DNA of 64,000 nt from Brevibacillus sp. DP1.3A (GTDB taxonomy: Bacteria > Bacillota > Bacilli > Brevibacillales > Brevibacillaceae), in assembly GCF_013284245.2 (NCBI RefSeq), contig NZ_CP085876.1:2773001-2837000 (forward strand), read 5' to 3'. A program made the position numbers and the translations under genes. Below, in pieces: positions 53,906 through 64,000 of the stretch. Every line of letters begins with the position of its first letter. Position 1 is the first letter of the stretch. Below the pieces are notes generated by a model. The model searched no databases. It was not told the DNA's origin and saw nothing but the letters and a program-made list of their open reading frames with translations.

Positions 53906-55054
53906 GTGAAAAAAATAGCGCTCTTAGGTTCAACGGGGTCAGTTGGAACGAGCACGCTTGAAGTCGTAGACCAGCATCCAGAGGATTTTTCGGTGGTGGC
54001 TATGGCTGCCGGAACAAACGTGGATCTATTGACACGCCAGGTGGAAAAATTCAAGCCCGAGCTCGTTTCTGTGGGAAATGAGAAGGCTGCCGTTGAACTG
54101 CGAGATAGATTGGCGGGTAAGTCTCAACCAGAAATCGTTTACGGGGCGGAAGGATTGGAACTGGTTGCCCGTCATGAAGCTGCCAATTTCGTTATGACCG
54201 CGGTTGTCGGCAGTGTAGGGGTCGCACCTACACTCGCTGCGATAGAGGCGGGAAAAACAATTGGACTGGCCAACAAAGAGACACTGGTGAGCGCTGGCCC
54301 TGTCGTCATGAAACGAGCAAAAGAAAAAGGTATCTCGATTATTCCAGTAGACAGCGAGCATTCAGCTGTCTACCAATGTCTGCAAGGCGAACGCAAGGAA
54401 GATGTGGCGCGGGTTATTTTGACCGCTTCAGGAGGTTCCTTCCGTCACCTCTCTCGCGAGGATCTACAGCAAGTGACTGTAGAGCAGGCATTGGCTCATC
54501 CGAATTGGAGCATGGGTGCAAAAATTACCATCGATTCTGCTACCATGATGAACAAAGGTTTTGAAGTGATCGAGGCTCATTGGCTGTTCGATTTACCTTA
54601 TGAGCAAATCGAATGCGTATTGCATTATGAAAGTATCATACACTCTATGGTAGAATACAAAGACAGAGCGGTCATGGCCCAACTCGGTACGCCTGATATG
54701 AAGGTTCCGATTCAGTACGCCATGAGCTATCCCATCAGAAAAGAACTACCTACGGAACCACTTGATTTGGTCAAGATCGCCACGCTTCATTTTGCAGCCA
54801 TGGATTATGAGCGTTATCCTCTGTTAAAATTAGCGTATGAGTGTGGCATGGCAGGAGGTACGCATACTGCAGTACTGAATGCAGCCAATGAAGTCGCAGT
54901 TGATAGGTTCTTAAAGGGAGCGATCAGTTTTTTAGACATCGAAAAGGTCGTCCGAAAAACTTGCGAAGCTCACCCTGGTGTAGCGAGTCCAGAGCTTGCA
55001 GATATTTTTGCAGCTGATGAGTGGGCACGCTCTTATGCGCTCGTCTCCATCTAA
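53906..55054 (+). CDS. dxr: 1-deoxy-D-xylulose 5-phosphate reductoisomerase
   Basis: 382 residues. Second step of the MEP isoprenoid pathway (NADPH). [20 protein letters not shown] binds [25 protein letters not shown] site appears as [51 protein letters not shown], and [29 protein letters not shown] are catalytic/metal motifs. GTG at 53906, after GAGGGTG, gives the family start; GTG at 53897 lies in that site. Confidence 0.96.
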   Translation: MKKIALLGSTGSVGTSTLEVVDQHPEDFSVVAMAAGTNVDLLTRQVEKFKPELVSVGNEKAAVELRDRLAGKSQPEIVYGAEGLELVARHEAANFVMTAVVGSVGVAPTLAAIEAGKTIGLANKETLVSAGPVVMKRAKEKGISIIPVDSEHSAVYQCLQGERKEDVARVILTASGGSFRHLSREDLQQVTVEQALAHPNWSMGAKITIDSATMMNKGFEVIEAHWLFDLPYEQIECVLHYESIIHSMVEYKDRAVMAQLGTPDMKVPIQYAMSYPIRKELPTEPLDLVKIATLHFAAMDYERYPLLKLAYECGMAGGTHTAVLNAANEVAVDRFLKGAISFLDIEKVVRKTCEAHPGVASPELADIFAADEWARSYALVSI

Positions 55055-55097
55055 GGAATATGAGTGTTAGATACTTGACAGAAAGGTGGCTGTTCAC

Positions 55098-56363
55098 TTG
55101 CCTTTGCCCAACCTGGATTCCGTTGAATCAATTCTCGCGATTGTAGTTGTATTTGGGGTACTTGTCTTTGTGCACGAACTAGGACACTTCCTTCTGGCCA
55201 AGAAGGCAGGGATCTTATGTCGTGAATTTGCACTGGGAATGGGGCCAAAAATTTTTCGCGTGAAGCGGGGAGAAACGGAATACACCTTACGCCTTTTACC
55301 CATCGGTGGTCTTGTTCGCATGGCGGGGGAAGACCCGGAGATGGATATGTTGAAACCGCACATGGAAGTAAGCTTGGAGCGGGATGCGTTAGGAAAGGTC
55401 ACACATATTTTGCTCGATGGGCCAAGTTCTGGTTCTGCTCGTGCGATCACCGGTACGGTGGTACAATTTGATCTGGAGCAAAATTTAAATATTGTGCTTG
55501 AACTAGATGGAGAGCAGAAGACGTTTGCTGTTCATCCTCAGGCTCAACTGGTCAAGGATGGACAAGAAGTACAGATTGCCCCTCTGAACAGACAGTTCAA
55601 AGGTAAGACAGTTTCACAACGTTTTTGGGCGATTTTTGCAGGACCTGCAGCCAACTTTTTGCTGGCGTTTGTTTTGTTTATCGTGATCGGCTTCTTGTAC
55701 GGCGTACCGAATGGCAGCTATCTGGGGAATGTGATCCCTGGAGGACCTGCTGCTCAAGCTGGATTATTGCCAGGTGATAAGGTGATCGCGATTCAAGGTC
55801 AGCCTGTATCCTCGTGGAAAGACGTTGTAGAGAAGATTAGCAAAGCGCCGGACCAACAATTAACATTTGAGTACGAGCGCAATGGCCAGCGTATGACTGT
55901 GCCAGTTAAAGTAGGGAAAGACGAAAACAACGTAGGCAAAATCATGGTGACCAATGCACTCACGTTTGCCCCAGGAGAAGTTCTCAAATACGGTGCAACG
56001 TCCACTTACGAGTTTACGATGATGATCCTGAAAAGCTTGGGAATGCTCGTAACGGGTGAATATGGACTGAAGGACTTGAGTGGTCCGGTCGGTATTTTCA
56101 AGATGACTGGAGAGGTTGCTCAACAAGGTATGGCGATTCTTTTGAAATGGGCTGCAGTATTGAGCATTAACCTTGGATTGTTCAATCTGTTGCCGCTGCC
56201 AGCCTTGGATGGCGGACGTCTCGCATTCTTGGGAGTAGAGGCGCTGCGTGGTCGACCTATTGACCCGCATAAAGAAGGAATGGTACATTTCTTGGGCTTT
56301 GCCTTTTTGATGTTGCTGATTTTGGTAGTGACGTGGAATGATCTGCAACGATTGTTCTCCTAA
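55098..56363 (+). CDS. rseP: Site-2 intramembrane metalloprotease RseP (RasP)
   Basis: 421 residues. Zinc site HELGH at 26-30 in the first TM helix (GVLVFVHELGHFLLAKKAGI). PDZ domain about 200-275 (YLGNVIPGGPAAQAGLLPGD KVIAIQGQPV). Second active-site motif NLLPLPALDGGRLAFLGVEA near 370. RasP cleaves anti-sigma factors, FtsL and signal-peptide remnants. TTG start at 55098, eight bases after AAAGGTGG; the GTG at 55086 falls inside the site. Next to dxr and ispG, as in many bacteria. Confidence 0.94.
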   Translation: MPLPNLDSVESILAIVVVFGVLVFVHELGHFLLAKKAGILCREFALGMGPKIFRVKRGETEYTLRLLPIGGLVRMAGEDPEMDMLKPHMEVSLERDALGKVTHILLDGPSSGSARAITGTVVQFDLEQNLNIVLELDGEQKTFAVHPQAQLVKDGQEVQIAPLNRQFKGKTVSQRFWAIFAGPAANFLLAFVLFIVIGFLYGVPNGSYLGNVIPGGPAAQAGLLPGDKVIAIQGQPVSSWKDVVEKISKAPDQQLTFEYERNGQRMTVPVKVGKDENNVGKIMVTNALTFAPGEVLKYGATSTYEFTMMILKSLGMLVTGEYGLKDLSGPVGIFKMTGEVAQQGMAILLKWAAVLSINLGLFNLLPLPALDGGRLAFLGVEALRGRPIDPHKEGMVHFLGFAFLMLLILVVTWNDLQRLFS

Positions 56364-56418
56364 TCACGTACTAACACGATAGAGAGAAAAACAGACATAC
56401 CTAAAAGGATGGTGCAAA

Positions 56419-57501
56419 ATGTTCAAGCGCGAGGAGACGAAACCGGTTTTTGTAGGTGGAGTGCAAATCGGGGGCCAAAAAAGCGTAGTCATCCAGTCAA
56501 TGACGACAGCAGACACGCGTGATGTAGAAAAAACTCTGGCTGAGATTCAGAGACTGCATGATGTCGGTTGCCAAATTGTTCGCTTGGCCGTCATCAACGA
56601 AGATGCAGCCCGTGCCATCAAAAAAATTAAAGAACGCTCCCCGTTGCCGCTCGTTGCCGACATTCATTTCGACCACAAGCTGGCATTGATTGCGCTGGAG
56701 AGCGGGATTGATAAAATTCGTATCAACCCAGGCAACATCGGTTCGAAAGAAAAAACGCAACGCGTTGTGGAAGCGTGCCGTGAGCGCAATGTTCCGATCC
56801 GTATCGGGGTCAACTCCGGTTCAGTAGAGAGAAGACTTTTGGAAAAATACGGGTACCCTTCTCCGGAAGCGATCGTAGAAAGTGCGATAGACCACGTGCA
56901 AATTCTGGAAGACTTGAACTACGACAACATCGTCATTTCCTTGAAGTCTTCCGATGTTCCAACGATGATCCAAACATATTCGTTGATGGCACAGAAACGC
57001 AACTATCCGCTGCACGTCGGTGTAACAGAAGCAGGTACACAGTTCTCCGGCAGCATTAAGTCTTCAGTTGGAATCGGAACGGTATTGTCGATGGGAATTG
57101 GTGACACCATTCGCGTATCCCTGACGGCTGATCCTGTTGAAGAAATTAAAGTAGCAAAACAAATCCTTCGCAGCTTGGATATCGTGAACAACGATCCAGT
57201 GGTCATTGCATGCCCATCTTGCGGTCGATGCGCAATTGACCTGATCGGCTTGGCAACAAAAGTCGAGGATGCCATTTCCACGCTGAAAGTACCGTTAAAA
57301 GTAGCGGTAATGGGTTGCGCGGTAAATGGCCCTGGTGAAGCTCGTGAAGCAGATGTAGGCGTTGCCGGCGGAAATGGCGAGGGCTTGATTTTCCGTAATG
57401 GTGAAATTGTTCGGAAAGTAAAAGAAACCGAGTTGTTTGAAGAGCTGATGAAAGAAATTAACGAAATAGTAAACGAGCAAAAGCCTACAACTGTAGGATA
57501 A
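56419..57501 (+). CDS. ispG: 4-hydroxy-3-methylbut-2-enyl-diphosphate synthase
   Basis: 360 residues. MEP pathway enzyme with a 4Fe-4S cluster. TIM-barrel part: VQIGGQKSVVIQSMTTADTR DVEKTL, PLVADIHFDHKLALIALESG, IDKIRINPGNIGS, PIRIGVNSGSVERRLL. Cluster cysteines in ACPSCGRCAIDL and VAVMGCAVNGPGEAREADVG. AAAAGGATGG before the ATG. Complete. Confidence 0.97.
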   Translation: MFKREETKPVFVGGVQIGGQKSVVIQSMTTADTRDVEKTLAEIQRLHDVGCQIVRLAVINEDAARAIKKIKERSPLPLVADIHFDHKLALIALESGIDKIRINPGNIGSKEKTQRVVEACRERNVPIRIGVNSGSVERRLLEKYGYPSPEAIVESAIDHVQILEDLNYDNIVISLKSSDVPTMIQTYSLMAQKRNYPLHVGVTEAGTQFSGSIKSSVGIGTVLSMGIGDTIRVSLTADPVEEIKVAKQILRSLDIVNNDPVVIACPSCGRCAIDLIGLATKVEDAISTLKVPLKVAVMGCAVNGPGEAREADVGVAGGNGEGLIFRNGEIVRKVKETELFEELMKEINEIVNEQKPTTVG

Positions 57502-57541
57502 TGCACGTTGATTGCTGATAAGGCATAAGGAGGACACGCAC

Positions 57542-59290
57542 GTGTTGAAGCAAAGTCAAATGTTGATCCCTACCCTGCGGGAAGTGCCATCCGACGCGGA
57601 GATTGCCAGCCACAAGCTGCTGCTCCGCGCAGGTATGGCCCGCCAACTGGCTTCCGGTATTTATACGTACCTGCCCCTGGCGCTCCGTTCCCTGCACAAA
57701 ATCCAAGCGATTGTGCGTGAAGAAATGAACAATGCTGGGGGACAAGAGCTGTTGATGCCAGCGATGCAACCAGCTGAGCTGTGGCATCAAACGGGTCGCT
57801 GGGATGTGTACGGTCCCGAGCTCGTTCGCCTGCGTGACCGTCATGATCGTCCTTTTGCCTTGGGTCCAACCCATGAAGAAGTCATTACGAGTCTCGTGCG
57901 TGATGAGATTAACTCTTACAAAAAACTCCCGATCAACCTTTATCAAATTCAAACCAAGTTCCGTGATGAAGTGCGTCCACGCTTCGGTTTGATTCGTTGC
58001 CGCGAGTTTATTATGAAGGATGCTTACTCTTTCGATTCGTCACAGGAAGGTCTGGATCGCAACTTCCAGGCTATGTATGATGCGTACACAAACATCTTTA
58101 CCCGTGTAGGCTTGAACTTCCGTGCAGTAGAAGCGGATGCAGGTGCAATCGGCGGAAAAGGCACTTACGAATTCATGGCGTTGTGCGACATTGGGGAAGA
58201 CACGATTGCTTATTCTGAAGAAGGCGATTATGCAGCCAACTTGGAAAAGGCAGAAGTCGTGTACAAGCCATCTGCAAAGCCAGCAACAGAAGCGCCAGCT
58301 CGAGAAAAATTGCATACGCCTGGTACCAAAACGATCGACCAATTGGTACAAGCACTGCAAATCGAGGCAAAGCAAATCATCAAGAGCCTCATTTATCGTG
58401 TAGACGACAAGCTGGTTATGGTGCTGGTGCGCGGTGATCATGAGATCAATGAAGTGAAGCTGAAAAACTTGTATGATGCTACGATCGTAGGACTGGCTTC
58501 TGAAGCGGATATTGTTTCGGTAACAGGAGCGCCTGCAGGATTTGTTGGCCCCGTTGGCATTGATCCTGAAAAAGTAGAAATCATTGCGGACAATTTTGTT
58601 CAAGATGTTTATGATGGTGTCGTCGGAGCCAATGAAACGGACTATCATCTGACTCACGTAGTTGCTGGCCGTGATTTCACGGTTTCCCAGTACGCTGACT
58701 TGCGCAACATTACAGAAGGTGACGAGTGCCCTCGTACTGGTGGTGTTATCAAGTTTGCACGTGGTGTAGAAGTCGGTCACGTATTCAAACTGGGTACGAA
58801 ATACTCCACAGCAATGGGTGCTACGTACCTGGATGAGAACGGTCGCAGTCAACCAATGATCATGGGCTGCTACGGAATCGGTGTATCTCGTACAATTGCG
58901 GCAGTGATCGAGCAGAATAATGATGAAAATGGTATCATTTGGCCAGTATCTGTTGCACCTTTCCATGTGCATGTGATTCCGGTCAATGTTAAAGTAGAAG
59001 AGCAACGTCAAGTTAGCGAACAAATTACAGAAGCATTGCGCAAGGCAGGCGTAGAAGTTTTGTTTGACGATCGTCCTGAGCGTGCTGGTGTGAAGTTTAA
59101 AGACGCTGATTTGATTGGACTGCCTCTGCGTATTACGGTTTCCGATAAAGCTGCACAAGAAGGAACAGTGGAAGTGCGTATCCGCAAAAACGGTGAAACA
59201 CATGATGTGAAGCTGGATCAATTGGTCGATGAAGTAAAAGGTCTCTTATCTCGTGTTGACCAAACTGGAGCTGCCTTGTTCGGTAACTAG
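57542..59290 (+). CDS. proS: Prolyl-tRNA synthetase
   Basis: 582 residues, bacterial type with an inserted editing domain (INS, about 225-400: [49 protein letters not shown]). Class II motifs: [74 protein letters not shown], and motif 3 [20 protein letters not shown] at 57542 follows AAGGAGG by eight bases. I found no T-box in the 40 bases upstream. It is followed by a terminator. Confidence 0.97.
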   Translation: MLKQSQMLIPTLREVPSDAEIASHKLLLRAGMARQLASGIYTYLPLALRSLHKIQAIVREEMNNAGGQELLMPAMQPAELWHQTGRWDVYGPELVRLRDRHDRPFALGPTHEEVITSLVRDEINSYKKLPINLYQIQTKFRDEVRPRFGLIRCREFIMKDAYSFDSSQEGLDRNFQAMYDAYTNIFTRVGLNFRAVEADAGAIGGKGTYEFMALCDIGEDTIAYSEEGDYAANLEKAEVVYKPSAKPATEAPAREKLHTPGTKTIDQLVQALQIEAKQIIKSLIYRVDDKLVMVLVRGDHEINEVKLKNLYDATIVGLASEADIVSVTGAPAGFVGPVGIDPEKVEIIADNFVQDVYDGVVGANETDYHLTHVVAGRDFTVSQYADLRNITEGDECPRTGGVIKFARGVEVGHVFKLGTKYSTAMGATYLDENGRSQPMIMGCYGIGVSRTIAAVIEQNNDENGIIWPVSVAPFHVHVIPVNVKVEEQRQVSEQITEALRKAGVEVLFDDRPERAGVKFKDADLIGLPLRITVSDKAAQEGTVEVRIRKNGETHDVKLDQLVDEVKGLLSRVDQTGAALFGN

Positions 59291-59329
59291 TTGCATGCAG
59301 GAATAAGAAGGATTTTGTCGAATTTTTAC

Positions 59330-59368
59330 GGGGTACTCCCCTAGATCAATGGGGAGTGCCTCTTTTTC
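59330..59368 (+). terminator. Terminator between proS and polC
   Basis: GGTACTCCCC (59332-59341) pairs with GGGGAGTGCC (59351-59360), one G-T wobble, about nine-base loop, then TCTTTTT. Confidence 0.85.
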
Positions 59369-59406
59369 TTGTTTGAACGCTCACTTATAGGGAAGGTGGG
59401 AAAACC

Positions 59407-62400
59407 GTGGACCGTTTACAAGAGCAAAAACATCGCTTCTCCCTATTGGTCAAGCAAATGGAAGTTCCTGACGAATGGGTGGAGCGATTTTTTCTTGATG
59501 CTCAGATTGAAAAGCTAGAGCTATATAAGCAGAACAAAGAATGGGTTTTTCACTTTGCCCTCCCGAGAATGATACCAGCGGATGTTTATGCAGCTTTTAC
59601 CAAGCGATTGACGCATACATTTTCACATCTCGCTAAAGTAGATACCCGATTTCGCTATCTGCAAAAGCCGTCTCTCGATCATGTAGTCGAAGAGTATTGG
59701 GACGTCTTGCTGGCGGGACTGGAGCCGGCTCTGAACTCCTTGGCAGTTACGATGCGTCAAGCGCGTAAGCAAGTCGACCAACAGGAAGTCAAGGTATACT
59801 TGCCAACGGAGATGTCCGTTGAGGTTGCCAAGCGTAAACGAGCGGATAATGAGCTTTTGGCTGCTTTCCAGAAAGCTACGGATTGCTCGATGCGCTTTAC
59901 TTTTCATGGGGAAGAAAGCGATGACGCGTATAAGGCCTTTGAGGAGCAACGTAAAGAGGAAGAGCGTGCTCTCGTCGAAGTTGTGATGACGGCTGTTCAA
60001 CAGGAAAACAAATCGTCTGATAAAGCTGATGCTGTCACTACGCTCATGATGGGCTATGAAATTAAAGATGCGCCGATCCCGATTTGCGAGATTCAAGATG
60101 AGGAACGCCGTATCGTCATCCAAGGAACTGTATTTAACGTAGAAGTCAAAGAGCTTCGCAGTGGACGCCATTTGCTCACGTTCAACGTATCAGACTATAC
60201 GGATTCTCTTACAGTGAAGATGTTCTCTCGCGATAAAGAAGACGTGAAAATGCTTGAATTGCTGAAAGACGGTATGTGGGTGAAAGTACGGGGAAGTGTA
60301 CAGCATGACACATTTGTACGCGATCTCGTGATGAATGCCAATGATTTGAACCAGATTGAGCAGGTCATTCGCAAAGATCACGCGGAAGAAAAGCGCGTTG
60401 AGCTCCATTGCCATACGCCGATGAGTGCGCTGGATGCCGTTGCATCGGTAAAATCACTGGTCTCGACGGCAGCAAAGTGGGGTCATAAAGCAATTGCTGT
60501 CACTGACCATGGTGTCGTGCAGGCTTTTCCAGAGGCGTATTCCATCGCCAAAAAGAACAACATCAAATGCATTCTCGGTATGGAAGCATATGTAGTCGAG
60601 GATGGTATCGATATCGTTTATAACCTGCACGCAGACAATAATCTTGCCATTGATGAAAATACCGAATACGTCGTGTTTGATACGGAGACGACGGGTTTAA
60701 ACGCGTCAGAGCATACAATCATCGAGATCGCTGCTGTCAAAATGAAAGGCTCAGAAATTGTCGACCAATGGACGGAGCTGATCGACCCGCAATTGGAAAT
60801 TGGGCCAAAGACAACCGAGATTACGGGGATTACCAACGAAATGCTCCGCGGGCAAGAGACACTTGATGTGGTACTCCGCAAGTTCAAGGATTTTACTGGT
60901 GACGCCATCCTGGTTGCGCATAATGCTGAGTTTGACAAAGCGTTTATTAACGCCTGCGCCAAACGGATTGGCATGGAACCATGGAGCAATTCATTTTTAG
61001 ATACGCTGCCTTTGGCTCGTTTGATGTACAAAGGAATGCGTAATTATCGTTTGGGATCATTAGCGAAAAAGTTCAACGTCGAGCTCATCAATGCTCACCG
61101 TGCGTTAGACGATACTGTGGCTCTTGCTCACGTGTTCCAGCAAATGTTGAAGGACATAAAAGAAGCGGAAATCAAATCGCTTGCTGAACTGAATGAAAAA
61201 AGCAACGAAGAGGCGGATTACAAGAGTGGACGTCCATTCCATGCGACGATTCTCGTGCAAAATAAAGAAGGCCTCAAAAACCTGTACAAGCTCGTAACTC
61301 GTTCTCATGTGGAAACATTCTTCCGTTGGCCCCGAATTCAGCGAAGCCAGCTGACCAAATACCGCGAAGGCTTGCTAATTGGTACGGCGTGTAAAGACGG
61401 GGAACTCATGCAATCGATTCTTCGCGGTAAGTCACCTGAAGAGTTGAAGGAAGTTGCTGCTTTTTACGACTATTTGGAATTACAGCCGGTCGCTCATTAC
61501 TCACCACTGTTGCGTAATGAAGAAATTCCTTCGCTGGAGACGATGAAAGGCTACCATGAAAAGATCGTCGAAATGGGAAAAGAGCTCGGCAAGCTGGTCG
61601 TTGCTACAGGGGATGTGCACTTCCTGAATCCCCAAGATGAAATCTTCCGCGATGTTTTCCTATTGTCAAAAGGGGATCCAACCGCAGGGAATCAGCCGCC
61701 GCTTTACTTTCATACAACGGAAGAGATGCTAGAGGCGTTCTCCTTTTTGGGGGAAGAGACCGCAAAAGAAATTGTCGTAACAAATACGAATGCCATTGCG
61801 GATATGATTGAGGATATTAGTCCGATTCCAGACAAGCTGTACACGCCGATCATTGAAGGGGCGGACGAAGAGCTTCGTCAAATGTGCTATGACAAAGCAA
61901 GGTCGTTGTATGGTGACCCATTGCCCGAACTGGTTGAGCATCGCTTGGAAAAAGAATTGAACAGTATCATCAAGCACGGCTTCGGTGTGATTTATTTGAT
62001 TTCGCAGCGTTTGGTAACGAAATCGTTGAATGATGGTTACCTCGTAGGTTCACGTGGGTCTGTAGGCTCGTCTTTTGTTGCGACGATGTCTGAGATTACA
62101 GAGGTAAACCCATTGCCACCTCACTATCGCTGCCCAAATTGCAAGCACAGCGAGTTTATTACAGATGGTTCAATCGCCTCTGGGTTTGACTTGGAGGATA
62201 AAGAATGTACGCAATGTGGAACCATGTATGCCAAGGACGGGCAGGACATCCCGTTCGAAACGTTCCTCGGTTTTAAAGGAGACAAGGTACCGGATATTGA
62301 CTTGAACTTCTCCGGTGATTATCAACCGCGTGCACACAAGTACACACAGGAGCTGTTCGGAGCGGATTACGTATATCGTGCAGGAACGATTGGTACCGTT

Positions 62401-63711
62401 GCAGAAAAAACAGCGTATGGCTACGTGCGCAAATATGCCGATGAACGAGGCATGACGTTGCGCAATGCGGAGATATCCAGGATCGTCAACGGCTGTACAG
62501 GTGTAAAAAGGACGACAGGACAGCATCCGGGCGGTATTATCGTAGTACCTGACTACATGGAGATTGAAGACTTTTGTCCGATTCAGTTCCCGGCTGATGA
62601 TAATGAGTCAGAATGGCGCACAACCCATTTCGACTTCCACTCCATTCATGACAACTTGTTAAAACTCGATATTCTGGGACACGATGATCCGACCGTCATT
62701 CGTATGCTGCAAGACTTGACGGGAATGGACCCGAAGACGATTCCACTGGATGATAAAAAGACGATGTCCATCTTCAGTACGACGGAAGCCTTGGGGGTTA
62801 CACCAGAGCAAATCGGTACGAACATGGGGACACTCGGCATTCCTGAGTTCGGAACCAAATTCGTACGTCAGATGCTAGAAGACACCAAACCGACAACGTT
62901 TGCCGAGCTTGTTCAGATTTCTGGACTCTCTCATGGTACGGACGTTTGGTTGAACAACGCACAAGACTTGATCCGCAACGGTACCTGCAAGCTACCAGAC
63001 GTAATTGGTTGTCGTGACGATATCATGGTGTATTTGATCTATAAAGGGCTAGAGCCTTCACGCGCCTTTAAGATCATGGAATCCGTGCGTAAGGGTAAAG
63101 GGGTTCCTGAGGACGATCAGGAAGAAATGCGCAATAACAATGTGCCAGAATGGTATATTCAGTCGTGCCAGCGGATTAAGTACATGTTCCCGAAGGCGCA
63201 TGCGACTGCTTACGTTATGATGGCTGTGCGGATCGCATACTTCAAGGTACATCGTCCATTGGAGTTTTACGCAACATATTTCACTGTTCGCGCAGACGAC
63301 TTTGACATTCCGCTGATGGTCAAAGGCTCAGCTGCGATCAAGCAAAAGATTGAAGAGATCGAGGGCAAGGGACACGATGCACAGCCAAAAGAAAAGGCAT
63401 TGCTGACTGTTTTGGAGATGGCGTTGGAAATGATAGAGCGGGGCTTCCGCTTTGCCAACGTTGATTTGTACAAATCAGACGCCACGCGCTTCTTGATCGA
63501 GGGAGATTCGCTGATCGCTCCATTTAACGCCCTGCCTGGCTTAGGGACGAACGCGGCGATCAGCATCGTAGCTGCGAGAGAGCATGGAGAGTTTTTGTCC
63601 AAGGAGGACCTCCTATCCCGATCCCGCATCTCCAAGACCATTTTGGAGTTCTTGGACGAGCAAGGTGCTTTGAAAGGATTGCCAGAATCCAACCAGCTAT
63701 CCTTGTTCTAA
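59407..63711 (+). CDS. polC: DNA polymerase III alpha subunit, Gram-positive PolC type
   Basis: 1434 residues. Leading and lagging strand replicase. N-terminal domain 1-220. OB fold (about 235-325: IVIQGTVFNVEVKELRSGRH). PHP domain (ELHCHTPMSALDAVASVKSL), split by the DEDD proofreading exonuclease (about 420-585: VVFDTETTGLN, HNAEFDKAFI, HRALDDTVALAHVF). Polymerase core has GSRGSVGSSFVATMSEITEV NPLPPHYRC, a zinc-ribbon pair CPNC/CTQCG, and VPDIDLNFSGDYQPRAH (catalytic Asp residues). The C-terminus QLSLF is a beta-clamp-binding motif. GTG start with AAGGTGGG upstream. Confidence 0.97.
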   Translation: MDRLQEQKHRFSLLVKQMEVPDEWVERFFLDAQIEKLELYKQNKEWVFHFALPRMIPADVYAAFTKRLTHTFSHLAKVDTRFRYLQKPSLDHVVEEYWDVLLAGLEPALNSLAVTMRQARKQVDQQEVKVYLPTEMSVEVAKRKRADNELLAAFQKATDCSMRFTFHGEESDDAYKAFEEQRKEEERALVEVVMTAVQQENKSSDKADAVTTLMMGYEIKDAPIPICEIQDEERRIVIQGTVFNVEVKELRSGRHLLTFNVSDYTDSLTVKMFSRDKEDVKMLELLKDGMWVKVRGSVQHDTFVRDLVMNANDLNQIEQVIRKDHAEEKRVELHCHTPMSALDAVASVKSLVSTAAKWGHKAIAVTDHGVVQAFPEAYSIAKKNNIKCILGMEAYVVEDGIDIVYNLHADNNLAIDENTEYVVFDTETTGLNASEHTIIEIAAVKMKGSEIVDQWTELIDPQLEIGPKTTEITGITNEMLRGQETLDVVLRKFKDFTGDAILVAHNAEFDKAFINACAKRIGMEPWSNSFLDTLPLARLMYKGMRNYRLGSLAKKFNVELINAHRALDDTVALAHVFQQMLKDIKEAEIKSLAELNEKSNEEADYKSGRPFHATILVQNKEGLKNLYKLVTRSHVETFFRWPRIQRSQLTKYREGLLIGTACKDGELMQSILRGKSPEELKEVAAFYDYLELQPVAHYSPLLRNEEIPSLETMKGYHEKIVEMGKELGKLVVATGDVHFLNPQDEIFRDVFLLSKGDPTAGNQPPLYFHTTEEMLEAFSFLGEETAKEIVVTNTNAIADMIEDISPIPDKLYTPIIEGADEELRQMCYDKARSLYGDPLPELVEHRLEKELNSIIKHGFGVIYLISQRLVTKSLNDGYLVGSRGSVGSSFVATMSEITEVNPLPPHYRCPNCKHSEFITDGSIASGFDLEDKECTQCGTMYAKDGQDIPFETFLGFKGDKVPDIDLNFSGDYQPRAHKYTQELFGADYVYRAGTIGTVAEKTAYGYVRKYADERGMTLRNAEISRIVNGCTGVKRTTGQHPGGIIVVPDYMEIEDFCPIQFPADDNESEWRTTHFDFHSIHDNLLKLDILGHDDPTVIRMLQDLTGMDPKTIPLDDKKTMSIFSTTEALGVTPEQIGTNMGTLGIPEFGTKFVRQMLEDTKPTTFAELVQISGLSHGTDVWLNNAQDLIRNGTCKLPDVIGCRDDIMVYLIYKGLEPSRAFKIMESVRKGKGVPEDDQEEMRNNNVPEWYIQSCQRIKYMFPKAHATAYVMMAVRIAYFKVHRPLEFYATYFTVRADDFDIPLMVKGSAAIKQKIEEIEGKGHDAQPKEKALLTVLEMALEMIERGFRFANVDLYKSDATRFLIEGDSLIAPFNALPGLGTNAAISIVAAREHGEFLSKEDLLSRSRISKTILEFLDEQGALKGLPESNQLSLF

Positions 63712-63744
63712 GGCGTGCAGTCAAGGCTCACAGTCATCCAAAGG

Positions 63745-63773
63745 TTGTCAGCGGAGGGCTGTTATGCTATAAT
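63745..63773 (+). promoter_or_regulatory. Sigma-A promoter of rimP (nusA operon)
   Basis: TTGTCA (63745-63750), a 17-base spacer, perfect TATAAT (63768-63773). Start expected near 63780, giving a leader of about 100 bases that holds the stem at 63813-63830. Confidence 0.75.
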
Positions 63774-63812
63774 TTTTTTGGAAATACTGGTTTTATACGC
63801 ATGGCTGATCGA

Positions 63813-63830
63813 GAGTGGGGAAACCCACTC
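63813..63830 (+). promoter_or_regulatory. GNRA-loop hairpin in the rimP leader
   Basis: GAGTGGG (63813-63819) and CCCACTC (63824-63830) form a perfect 7-bp stem with a GAAA tetraloop, followed by TTTCTTTCTGG. The T-rich stretch is short and broken, so this may be a weak attenuator or a structural leader element rather than a full terminator. Confidence 0.55.
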
Positions 63831-63878
63831 TTTCTTTCTGGCTACACCTCATGGTTCAAATGAGAAGGAGGTACTTGC

Positions 63879-64000
63879 TTGAGCAAGGTAACAGGCATCG
63901 TCACTGAACTCGTCACGCCCATTGTTGAAGGAGTGGGCCTGGAGCTAGTTGACATCGAGTACAAAAAGGAAGGCAGCAACTGGTTTCTGCGCGTGTTTAT
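63879..64000 (+). CDS. rimP: Ribosome maturation factor RimP, N-terminal fragment
   Basis: The first 40 codons are in the window; the gene runs off the right edge. TTG start at 63879, five bases after [49 protein letters not shown] match RimP (YlxS), which helps 30S maturation. In Bacillales it heads the rimP-nusA-infB operon; the downstream genes are not visible. Confidence 0.93.
   Translation, partial: MSKVTGIVTELVTPIVEGVGLELVDIEYKKEGSNWFLRVF

Noticed and set aside
57502..57541. Possible T-box upstream of proS
   Set aside because: Only 40 bases separate ispG and proS, and no T-box core sequence is present.
58040..59221. 393-residue antisense ORF opposite proS
   Set aside because: No domain, and the composition is that of a reverse-frame shadow.

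Overview
The window is 64 kb of chromosome from a low-to-mid GC, flagellated Gram-positive bacterium of the order Bacillales. Gene order (sucC-sucD-dprA-topA-trmFO-xerC-hslV-hslU-codY, fla/che, rpsB-tsf-pyrH-frr-uppS-cdsA-dxr-rseP-ispG-proS-polC-rimP), the Gram-positive PolC, CodY, CheC/CheD/FliY and SwrB-like genes all fit this. The accessory genes and protein sequences look most like Brevibacillus; that genus call is from recognition, not from a database search.

Layout. (1) 1-7.2 kb is an accessory stretch between the tail of a yifB-like gene and sucC. It holds small membrane proteins, a CPCC zinc-ribbon gene broken by a TGA, a chagasin-like protease inhibitor, a three-gene cyclic-di-GMP cassette (EAL protein, unknown protein, CBS-GGDEF protein), a YbjQ-family protein, an SCP2-like protein, an AlbA_2/Schlafen-type protein and a lipoprotein. 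(2) 7.3-18.1 kb is conserved housekeeping: succinyl-CoA synthetase, DNA uptake/recombination, topoisomerase I, tRNA methylation, XerC, the HslVU protease and CodY, ending at a strong terminator. (3) 18.4-48.8 kb is one very long fla/che operon, flgB to sigD, with its tail (FapA-like protein, a Q/E-rich protein, a SwrB-like protein and an MltG-like N-domain protein), closed by a terminator that overlaps the last stop codon. (4) 48.9-63.7 kb is translation, isoprenoid, phospholipid and replication genes: rpsB, tsf, pyrH, frr, uppS, cdsA, dxr, rseP, ispG, proS, polC. (5) 63.7-64 kb is the promoter, leader and start of rimP, which normally heads the nusA-infB operon.

How the parts work together. 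The fla/che block encodes rod and basal body (FlgB, FlgC, FliE, FliF), switch (FliG, FliM, FliY), export gate and ATPase (FliH, FliI, FliJ, FliO-like, FliP, FliQ, FliR, FlhB, FlhA), hook and length control (FliK, FlgE), placement proteins (FlhF, FlhG), chemosensory core (CheA, CheW, CheY, CheB, CheC, CheD) and the late sigma factor SigD. The c-di-GMP cassette near the left end could bear on the motile/sessile choice, but nothing here links it directly to the operon.

Most of the window is ordinary core genome. Points worth a second look: flgD is missing from its usual place after fliK; flgE is bracketed by two stem-loops without T-runs; HslV lacks the Ser-2 used by the B. subtilis ClpQ protease; the unknown protein inside the c-di-GMP cassette; the stem-loop leaders of the EAL gene, rpsB, uppS and rimP; a perfect 11-bp palindromic stem between tsf and pyrH; and an MltG-like protein without a catalytic domain. 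I saw no CRISPR array, insertion sequence, prophage, tRNA or rRNA gene.
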